From: Actinomycetota bacterium
GTDB taxonomy: Bacteria; Actinomycetota; Thermoleophilia; Solirubrobacterales; Solirubrobacteraceae
NCBI GenBank assembly: GCA_005888335.1
Contig: VAWY01000245.1
Coordinates: 3,990 to 9,126 of the forward strand
Direction: 5' to 3'
DNA length: 5,137 bases
The position numbers and the translations under genes are program-made. Positions 1 to 5,137 of the stretch are shown here, in pieces. The notes beneath the pieces are model-generated. The model was not told the origin of the DNA, ran no database searches, and was given only the letters and a program-made list of their open reading frames with translations. The first letter of the stretch is position 1; each line of letters begins with the position of its first letter.

Positions 1-2334
1 CCCGGTGTCCCGGCCGCGCGCCGGCGGGCGATCGCGGCGGCTGCCGGCGCCGTGCGGATCCGCCGCGCCGGCGCCGCCGTCAGCTTGCGCGTGGGCCGCG
101 GGCGCGAGCTCGCCGCCGTCCGCGCGCTGCGCCGCAGGCCGGAGATCCGCTACGCCGAGCCGGACTACCTCATGCGCGCGGCCGCGACGCTCAACGACCC
201 CGACTTCCCGCTGCAGTGGGGAGCGGTCAACGACGGCGCGGCCGCGGCCTGGCACGTCACCACGGGCAGCCCGTCGATCGTCATCGCCGAGACCGACACC
301 GGCGTCGACTACACCCATCCCGACCTGGTGGGCAACATCTGGCCGAACCCGGGCGGCGTGGGCGGCTGTCCCGCCGGGACGCACGGCTACAACGTGCTGA
401 CCGCCGGCTGTGACCCGATGGACGACGACACGTCGTTCGGCGGGCACGGCACGCACGTGGCGGGCATCCTCGGCGCGGCGGGCGGCAACGCGATCGGCGT
501 AGCCGGGATGAACTGGTCGACGACGATCCTGCCCGTCAAGTGGCTGAACGCGTCGGGCTCCGGCTCGACCACCGGCCTCATCGCGGCGCTGGAGTGGGTC
601 CTTCAGGCCAAGCAGGCGGGCGTCAACGTCCGGGTCGTCAACGACTCGGCCACCTTCGTCGGCACGGCGTTCTCCCAGGCGCTCTCCGACGAGATCGACC
701 GCCTCGGGGCCAGCGGCATCCTGTTCGTGACCGCCGCCGGCAACACGGGCGACGACAACGACGATCCTCGCCTGCGGCGCTATCCGTGCGGCTACGACCG
801 GCCGACCGAGATCTGCGTGACGGCGAGCGACGCGAGCGACCGGCTGCCGAGCTGGGCCAACTACGGCGACGCCACGGTCGACCTGGCCGCGCCGGGCGAC
901 CACGTGTATTCGACGCTGCGCAACTCGTCCTACGGCTACGTCAGCGGCGGCTCGATGGCCGCGCCGCAGGTCGCCGGCGCCGCCGCGCTGATCCTCTCGC
1001 GCGCCGACCTGTCGGTGACGGCGCTGAAGGCGGCGCTGCTCGGCAGCGTCGACCCCGTGCCCGCGCTGGCCGGGCTCGTCCGCACGGGCGGGCGCCTGAA
1101 CGTGTGCCGCGCGCTGCCCGGTTGCGCCGCGCCTGAGACCCCGCCGGCCGAGGCCACGCTGGGCACGACGACGATCGGCGCGGCGGCCGACAGCCTCGGC
1201 GCCGACCGCAAGCGCGTGAACCCGTCGACGCTGGCCGAGGCGGCGACCGTCACGAAGCTGCGGATCTTCCTGGAGCCCGGCGGCGCGTCAGGGCAGGAGA
1301 CGCTGCGCGGCGTGGTCTATGCGGACGCCGGCGGCACGCCGGGCGCGCTGCTCGGCGCCTCGGACGAGCTCGTCTACCACGACACCGATGGGCGGGGCTG
1401 GTACGACCTGCCGCTGCGGTCGCCGCTCGCGCTGGCCGCCGGCCGCTACTGGCTCGGCGTGCTGACCGGCGGGACGGGCGGCGTGGCGGGCTTTCGCTGG
1501 GCCAACGTGGAGGGCAGTCGTCAGGCCAACGCGAACCGCTACGCCGACGGCCCCAGCGATCCCTTCGGCACGGTGACCGCCGCCGACGACGAGCGGATGT
1601 CGCTGTACGCGGTCCTCGCGCCGCACGAGGTGCCCGGACCGGCGCCGGCGCCCGCTGACAGCGCGCCCCCGCCCGCAGAGCCGACAGCGCCCGACAGCGG
1701 CCCCGAGGCCCCGCCGCCCGCGGAGCCGGGCTCGCCGGCCTGCGCCGAGACCTCGCGGCTCGCGGGCGCGGCGGCTCGAGCGGACGGCCGCCGCCTCGCC
1801 TTCTCGCTGCCCGCCGGCGCCGGACCCGTGGACGTCGACGTCATCCGGCAGTCCGCCGGCGGGAGCCGGCTGGTCGCGCGCTTCGGCGCCCGGCGCGCCT
1901 CGTTCACGTGGAGCCCGCCGGTCCGAGTCGCCCTCGACGGCGTGTACGTCGTGCGCTTCGCCGTCGGCGGCGACGTGCGGCGCCTGGCGGTCGAGCGCCG
2001 CCGCGGGCGCTTCGCCCCGCGCCCCGAGTACCGCCTGCAGGTCGCCTGCGGCGCGGTGGCGCTGTTCGCGCTGGACCGCCCGGTCTTCGGCGGCCGCGGC
2101 GAGCGCCCGCTCGGCATCGCCTACCGGCTCGCGAGGACGGGCCGCGCCGAGGTGCGCGTGCTGCGGGCAGGGCGCACGCTGCGCCGCTACCCCGCGGTCA
2201 CGGTGCCCGGTGGGCGGCTGGTCCGCCTGCGGCTCAGGTCCGAGGAGATCCCGGCGGGCGACGTGCGGGTCGTCCTGCAGGTGGCCACGGCGGAGGCGAC
2301 CGTCACCCGCACGCTGGCCGCGCGTCGTCTTTGA
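1..2334 (+). CDS. Secreted subtilisin-like (S8) serine endopeptidase with C-terminal beta domains, 5' end outside window
   Basis: This is an exported protease that hydrolyses peptide bonds with an Asp-His-Ser triad. The frame is open from base 1. The residues before the GTG at 52 already read as propeptide, so the true start and signal peptide lie upstream. Counting codons from base 1 (777 residues), the order is: propeptide tail 1-65, ending in an AEPDY motif typical of I9-type prodomains; the mature-start-like NDPDFPLQWG near 66-75; catalytic Asp99 in DTGVDYTHPDL; His149 in GHGTHVAG; oxyanion Asn248 in TAAGN; and Ser318 in SGGSMAAPQVAG. Cysteine pairs 123/137, 263/272 and 369/375 could form disulfides, as expected outside the cell. 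Residues 387-541 form a beta-rich accessory domain. A Pro/Ala-rich linker spans about 542-580, and two Ig-like beta segments follow to the end. No sortase motif or C-terminal membrane helix is seen. The family call is firm; the substrate is unknown. Confidence 0.95.
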   Translation, partial: PGVPAARRRAIAAAAGAVRIRRAGAAVSLRVGRGRELAAVRALRRRPEIRYAEPDYLMRAAATLNDPDFPLQWGAVNDGAAAAWHVTTGSPSIVIAETDTGVDYTHPDLVGNIWPNPGGVGGCPAGTHGYNVLTAGCDPMDDDTSFGGHGTHVAGILGAAGGNAIGVAGMNWSTTILPVKWLNASGSGSTTGLIAALEWVLQAKQAGVNVRVVNDSATFVGTAFSQALSDEIDRLGASGILFVTAAGNTGDDNDDPRLRRYPCGYDRPTEICVTASDASDRLPSWANYGDATVDLAAPGDHVYSTLRNSSYGYVSGGSMAAPQVAGAAALILSRADLSVTALKAALLGSVDPVPALAGLVRTGGRLNVCRALPGCAAPETPPAEATLGTTTIGAAADSLGADRKRVNPSTLAEAATVTKLRIFLEPGGASGQETLRGVVYADAGGTPGALLGASDELVYHDTDGRGWYDLPLRSPLALAAGRYWLGVLTGGTGGVAGFRWANVEGSRQANANRYADGPSDPFGTVTAADDERMSLYAVLAPHEVPGPAPAPADSAPPPAEPTAPDSGPEAPPPAEPGSPACAETSRLAGAAARADGRRLAFSLPAGAGPVDVDVIRQSAGGSRLVARFGARRASFTWSPPVRVALDGVYVVRFAVGGDVRRLAVERRRGRFAPRPEYRLQVACGAVALFALDRPVFGGRGERPLGIAYRLARTGRAEVRVLRAGRTLRRYPAVTVPGGRLVRLRLRSEEIPAGDVRVVLQVATAEATVTRTLAARRL

Positions 2335-2341
2335 GCCGCCG

Positions 2342-2347
2342 TACTGT
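2342..2347 (+). promoter_or_regulatory. Possible -10 element (TACTGT) for leaderless transcription of the flippase gene
   Basis: TACTGT matches the actinobacterial TANNNT -10 pattern. It ends six bases before the GTG at 2354, which is the spacing expected if the transcript begins at the start codon. No GGAGG-like ribosome binding site is visible in the 30 bases before that GTG. No convincing -35 hexamer is seen 16-18 bases upstream. The gene could equally be read through from the protease, whose stop is only 19 bases away. Confidence 0.3.
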
Positions 2348-2353
2348 CCTGGC

Positions 2354-3676
2354 GTGAGCACCGGGCCCCGACCGCTCGGCCGAGCAGCCGTCGCGACCTA
2401 CGGGACGACCGTCCTGGTCGCCGCGCTCTCCCTCGGCAACGTGCTGGTCGTCGGGCGCGCGCTCGGGCCGTCGGGACGGGGCAGCGTGGCCTTCCTCACC
2501 ACCGTCACGTACCTCGTCGCCCAGCTCGCCACGCTGGGCATCGCCCAGGCCAACGTGAACTTCGCCGGCCGCGAGCCGGCCTCGACGCCCCGCCTGGCCA
2601 CCAACTCGGTCCTGCTGGCCGCGGCCGGCGGCTCGCTCGCGGCAGGGCTCACGCTGGCGCTGATGGCGCTCGTCCCGGCGGCGGGCGGGCCGGTGGGATC
2701 GGGCCTGCGCTGGCTCGCGCTCGCCACGGTGCCGGCGGTCGTGCTCGGCGTGCTGCTCTACCAGCTCGCCGTCGCGCACTTCGCCTTCACCGCGAGCAAC
2801 GTCAGCTCGCTGATCGCCCCCATCCTCAACGTGACCGCCAACGGCGCGTTCGCCGCCGCCGGCGTGCTCTCGATCCGCAGCGCGGTGATCGTCTGGCTCG
2901 CGGGCCAGCTGGCCAACACGCTCTTCACGCTGTGGTACGTCACCACGCGGCTGGGGGGCTGGGGCCGCCTGGACCTCGCGCTGGCGCGGCGCACGCTCTC
3001 CTTCGGGCTGAAGGCCCACATCGGCTCGGTGCTGAGCCTGGCCAACTACCGCATCGACCAGTGGCTGATGGGCGCGCTGACCAGCGCGCGGCAGATCGGG
3101 CTCTACAGCATCGCCGTCTCGTGGTCGGAGGCGCTGTTCTTCCTTCCCACCGCGCTCGCGCAGGTCCAGCGCCCGAACCTCGTCCGCGACGACCCGGCGG
3201 GCGCCGCGCGCCAGACCGCGGTCGTCTTCCGCGCGGCCGTCGTGATCACGATCGCCCTGGCGATCGCCGTCGCCCTGCTGGCCCCGGTCCTCTGCACGAC
3301 CATCTTCGGGCCGCGGTTCGCGGACTCTGTGCCGCAGCTGCGGATCCTGACCATCGGCTCGCTCGGCATCGTCGCGACGAAGCTGCTCGGCAACGCGCTC
3401 GTAGCCCAGGGCCGGCCGCTGCGCCAGACGCTGGCGATCCTGTCGTCGTTCGTCGTCATCCTCGTGCTCGACGTCGCGCTGATCCCGAGCCTCGGCGGGG
3501 TCGGCGCGTCGATCGCCTCGGCCGGCGCCTACGCCGTGGGCGGCCTCGTGGTCGTCGCCGTGTTCGCCCGCACGTTCGGCCTGCCGGCCTCCGAGCTCGT
3601 GCCGCGGCCGAGCGACGTCACCGCGCTGGTCCGCAACGCGCGCGCGCTGGCGCGCCGCAGCACGGCGGCGGCCTAG
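2354..3676 (+). CDS. Polysaccharide flippase (Wzx-like, MOP superfamily) membrane protein
   Basis: This is a likely inner-membrane transporter that moves lipid-linked oligosaccharide across the cytoplasmic membrane for surface polysaccharide assembly. The 440 residues match the usual length of about 420-500. Hydrophobic stretches suggest about 12 helices, near 16-36, 44-66, 83-108, 117-140, 148-172, 176-196, 222-240, 250-270, 291-314, 330-350, 358-378 and 384-404. Family-like signatures are GRALGPSGRG at 34-43, next to helix 1, and NYRIDQWLMG at 231-240. The short tail is Arg/Ala-rich. I chose GTG 2354 because it leaves a short basic N-terminus before helix 1. An earlier in-frame ATG at 2210 would add residues that are only an out-of-frame reading of the protease gene. 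The gene lies 19 bases after the protease stop and ends within the stop codon of the convergent glycosyltransferase. The substrate is unknown; an O-antigen or teichuronic-acid exporter of the same superfamily is an alternative. Confidence 0.88.
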   Translation: MSTGPRPLGRAAVATYGTTVLVAALSLGNVLVVGRALGPSGRGSVAFLTTVTYLVAQLATLGIAQANVNFAGREPASTPRLATNSVLLAAAGGSLAAGLTLALMALVPAAGGPVGSGLRWLALATVPAVVLGVLLYQLAVAHFAFTASNVSSLIAPILNVTANGAFAAAGVLSIRSAVIVWLAGQLANTLFTLWYVTTRLGGWGRLDLALARRTLSFGLKAHIGSVLSLANYRIDQWLMGALTSARQIGLYSIAVSWSEALFFLPTALAQVQRPNLVRDDPAGAARQTAVVFRAAVVITIALAIAVALLAPVLCTTIFGPRFADSVPQLRILTIGSLGIVATKLLGNALVAQGRPLRQTLAILSSFVVILVLDVALIPSLGGVGASIASAGAYAVGGLVVVAVFARTFGLPASELVPRPSDVTALVRNARALARRSTAAA

Positions 3677-4869
3677 CGACGGGCGAGCTCGTCGAGCAGC
3701 GCCGCCACGTCGCCCGCGACGTGGCGCCGGTCGAAGGGCGCGAGCCGCTCGGGCTCCAGCGGCTCGGGGGGATCGTCGAGCAGCCGCTCGATCGTGGCGG
3801 CGATCGCGGGCGGGTCGTCGTGGCGGGCGACGCCGGCGTCGGCGCCCAGGCGCTCGAGGAGCCGGCCGAGCGCGCTGTCGGGCCCGGTGAGCGCGAGCAC
3901 GGGGACGCCGAGGGCGAGCGCCTCGTAGAGCTTGCCGGGGACGGCGGTCTCGTCGCCGGGCGTGAAGAGGACGACCGCGACGTCGGCCTGGCGCACCGCT
4001 TCCACCGCCTCGCGCCACTGGGTCGGCGGGCGCACCTCGACGTCGATCCCGTCGCCGGCCGCCTCGAGCTTCGCGACGCTGCGGTCGTTGATGCCGCCGA
4101 CCAGCACCAGCCGCACGCGGTGGCGCAGCTCGGGGCGGGCCAGGGCGTCGACCAGCCCGTCGATCGAGCGGCGGCCGTAGAGCGTGCCGGCGTGGGCGAG
4201 CACCGCGCGCTCGCCGCGCGGCGGGCGCGGCGCGTCGCGCAGCGCGAGCAGCTCGGGCTCGAAGCCGTTGGGGAGCACCGCGATGCGCTCGGCCGCTTCC
4301 GGGTGCAGGGCGGCCAGGCGCGCCGCCGCCTCCGGCGTCATGCAGACGATGCGCGCCGCGCGCGCGACCGCGCGGGCCTGCAGGCGCCGCAGCAGCGGCC
4401 GCCCGGCGTCGAGGCCGGGGTCGCCGGCCCACAGGTCGCGCAGCTCCAGCACGAACGGCAGGCCGGCGCGGTGGGCGGCGGCCGCCGCCGCGAACATCGC
4501 GGGGTGGGGGGGACAGGTCACCCAGACGACGTCCGGGCGCCGGCGGGCGATCGCCTCGGTGATGGGGCGCCGGCCGCGGACCGCCCACAGCGGGTTGTGC
4601 GCGAGCAGGCTCGGGTTGAGGCCCAGCGGGCGAAGGGCCGCCCACGCGACGCGGGCGCCGGCCCGCAGCGCGTTGCGTGCGCGGCGGCTGCGCGTCCGCG
4701 CGAGCAGCGTCGCCGTCCCGGCCGGATCGCCGCCGCCCCAGACCGTCTCGACGTCCCAGCCGAGCTCGGGCAGCGTCTGCAGCAGGTAGCGCCAGCGCAC
4801 GCTCGCGCCACCACGCAGGTCGATCGGGCGCTGGCTGACGAGGAGCAGCCGTCCGGCGCGGGGGGCCAT
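3673..4869 (-). CDS. Glycosyltransferase, GT-B fold, family 4-like
   Basis: This is a likely cytoplasmic or membrane-associated enzyme that transfers a sugar from a nucleotide-sugar donor to a growing glycan. The 398 residues match the usual size of about 350-420. The N-terminal acceptor half (about 1-195) starts with a beta strand, GRLLLVSQR, then a Gly-rich turn with a following Arg (LRGGASVR, 18-25), and later carries ELRDLWAGDP (142-151), a signature seen in GT4 enzymes. The donor half begins around VLPNGFEPE (198-206), followed by HAGTLYGRRS (226-235) and PGKLYEALALGVPVLAL (311-327), whose Glu is the usual nucleotide-sugar contact. No membrane helix or signal peptide is evident. The ATG at 4869 directly precedes the first strand and no ribosome binding site is visible. 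The gene converges on the flippase with a four-base overlap, and the pairing suggests a surface glycan locus. The sugar and acceptor cannot be told from sequence. Confidence 0.92.
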   Translation of the reverse strand: MAPRAGRLLLVSQRPIDLRGGASVRWRYLLQTLPELGWDVETVWGGGDPAGTATLLARTRSRRARNALRAGARVAWAALRPLGLNPSLLAHNPLWAVRGRRPITEAIARRRPDVVWVTCPPHPAMFAAAAAAHRAGLPFVLELRDLWAGDPGLDAGRPLLRRLQARAVARAARIVCMTPEAAARLAALHPEAAERIAVLPNGFEPELLALRDAPRPPRGERAVLAHAGTLYGRRSIDGLVDALARPELRHRVRLVLVGGINDRSVAKLEAAGDGIDVEVRPPTQWREAVEAVRQADVAVVLFTPGDETAVPGKLYEALALGVPVLALTGPDSALGRLLERLGADAGVARHDDPPAIAATIERLLDDPPEPLEPERLAPFDRRHVAGDVAALLDELARR

Positions 4870-4877
4870 CGCGGGCG

Positions 4878-4883
4878 AGACTA
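4878..4883 (-). promoter_or_regulatory. Possible -10 element (TAGTCT) for leaderless transcription of the glycosyltransferase gene
   Basis: On the minus strand TAGTCT fits the TANNNT pattern. It ends eight bases before the ATG at 4869, so transcription could start at or next to the start codon. No Shine-Dalgarno sequence lies between the two. The hexamer overlaps the first four bases of the adjacent 67-base palindrome, so any -35 contact would fall inside that palindrome. No TTGACN-like -35 is seen there. Confidence 0.35.
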
Positions 4884-4946
4884 GTGCCGCGTCAGGCAGG
4901 GTTCGCCCCGTTCGGCGGGGCGAACGTCACCTGACGCAGCACTAGT
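4880..4946. repeat. 67-base imperfect palindrome bounded by ACTAGT
   Basis: The outer arms, 4880-4896 and 4930-4946, are 17 bases each and pair except for one position (C4888 against A4938). Next comes a symmetric four-base unpaired bulge, CAGG (4897-4900) against GTCA (4926-4929). The inner arms, GTTCGCCCCG (4901-4910) and CGGGGCGAAC (4916-4925), pair perfectly around a five-base loop, TTCGG. No T-run follows on either strand, so it is not a typical intrinsic terminator. Both outer edges read ACTAGT, so a CTAG or TA target duplication is possible. It could be a tiny palindromic mobile repeat or a structured regulatory site. Only one copy is in the window, so repeat status is inferred. Confidence 0.6.
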
Positions 4947-5137
4947 ACCGGCATTCGCAATTACGCACGGTTCCGGGCCCCGCCGATCACCTCCTGACGC
5001 CACCCGACGACCGGATCATGTGCCTCGGCACACTTCCGGTCGCCGTGCGGCGTCAGCCGGCGCCGGCGACACCCGGCGACCGCACGTACTTACGAACACC
5101 GGCACTGGCCGCGCACCGCCGCCGCGATGAACGCCGC
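4947..5137. other. Intergenic region with no supported gene, running to the window edge
   Basis: I find no convincing gene here. One plus-strand frame is open from 4946 to the edge, with an ATG at 5018. Its translation is Pro/Arg/Ala-rich with no recognisable motif, as expected of chance frames in GC-rich DNA. Another ATG at 5127 (Met-Asn-Ala) could begin a gene to the right, but it has no ribosome binding site and only three full codons are visible. The stretch around 4951-4965 is more AT-rich than its surroundings, as is common in promoters. An imperfect hairpin occupies 4994-5056. Just after it are a 12-base palindrome, GCCGGCGCCGGC (5056-5067), and a direct repeat, CCGGCGAC (5063-5070 and 5073-5080). 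Confidence 0.5.
4994..5056. repeat. Long imperfect hairpin with three paired blocks
   Basis: Three blocks pair in order. The outer block is CTGACGC (4994-5000) with GCGTCAG (5050-5056). The middle block is CGACCGGA (5008-5015) with TCCGGTCG (5035-5042). The inner block is TGTGCC (5019-5024) with GGCACA (5027-5032), around a two-base centre. Short mismatched segments separate the blocks, with partial pairing between the outer and middle ones. It could be a structured leader of a gene to the right, a decayed palindromic repeat or a protein-binding site. No T-run follows on the plus strand. Some pairing is expected by chance in GC-rich DNA, but three nested blocks in register are more than usual. 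Confidence 0.4.

Noticed and set aside
52..54. The GTG at 52 as the true protease start
   Set aside because: The frame is open to base 1 and the upstream residues read as propeptide. Starting here would leave an exported protease with no signal peptide.
2210..2353. An upstream ATG start for the flippase, giving 488 residues
   Set aside because: The extra 48 residues are Arg/Ser/Trp-rich, overlap the protease coding sequence in another frame and do not resemble a membrane protein N-terminus. GTG at 2354 gives the expected length.
1288..2361. A 357-codon minus-strand open frame under the protease C-terminal part
   Set aside because: It has no motif and an Arg/Gln/Ala-rich composition. The plus strand there continues the protease with ordered beta-domain sequence.
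2303..4645. A 780-codon open frame on the minus strand spanning the flippase and part of the glycosyltransferase
   Set aside because: Its translation is a low-complexity Arg/Ala/Gly/Pro-rich string without motifs. It overlaps two genes with clear family signatures. Long antisense frames are expected where third codon positions are nearly all G or C.
2932..4884. A 650-codon open frame on the plus strand covering the glycosyltransferase antisense
   Set aside because: It has the same Arg/Gly/Ala-rich composition and lies opposite a well-supported glycosyltransferase. No recognisable domain is present.
4880..4946. An intrinsic (Rho-independent) terminator
   Set aside because: The hairpin is not followed by a T-run on either strand. 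It also lies at the start, not the end, of the only adjacent gene.
4985..4995. The 3' end of a 16S rRNA gene
   Set aside because: Only the terminal 11-base word matches. The preceding bases do not resemble the conserved end of 16S rRNA, and no other rRNA sequence is present.
4870..5137. A CRISPR array or tRNA gene
   Set aside because: There are no regularly spaced direct repeats and no cloverleaf-like set of conserved tRNA positions. The repeats here are palindromic and irregular.

Overview
The window is GC-rich bacterial DNA. Nearly every codon in the three genes ends in G or C. It has GTG starts, little visible Shine-Dalgarno sequence and dense, almost gapless coding, all of which suggest a high-GC actinobacterium. 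The protease's accessory domain and its Ala/Arg-rich style recall soil Thermoleophilia such as Solirubrobacterales. That placement comes from memory of similar proteins, not from any search.

Bases 1-2334 (+) hold most of a secreted subtilisin-type (S8) serine protease. The start codon and signal peptide lie before the window. The visible part runs from a propeptide tail through a complete Asp/His/Ser catalytic domain, a beta-rich accessory domain and a Pro/Ala-rich linker to a C-terminal region that looks like two Ig-like beta domains. Nineteen bases later, 2354-3676 (+) encodes a 440-residue multi-helix membrane protein of the polysaccharide flippase (Wzx-like) family. From the other side, 3673-4869 (-) encodes a 398-residue GT-B fold, family 4-like glycosyltransferase. 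The two stop codons share the tetranucleotide CTAG, so the genes overlap tail to tail by four bases.

Bases 4870-5137 carry no gene I can support. Right next to the glycosyltransferase start is a 67-base imperfect palindrome bounded by ACTAGT on both sides. It resembles a very small palindromic mobile repeat or a complex promoter or operator element. A second, weaker imperfect hairpin follows at 4994-5056. A reading frame running off the right edge cannot be judged.

Functionally, the flippase and glycosyltransferase fit a locus for surface polysaccharide: one protein adds a sugar to a growing glycan and the other moves lipid-linked glycan across the membrane. The protease may be an unrelated exported neighbour or may act on the cell envelope, and the sequence does not decide this. 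I found no clearly new multi-gene system. The least explained part is the palindrome-rich segment at the glycosyltransferase promoter.
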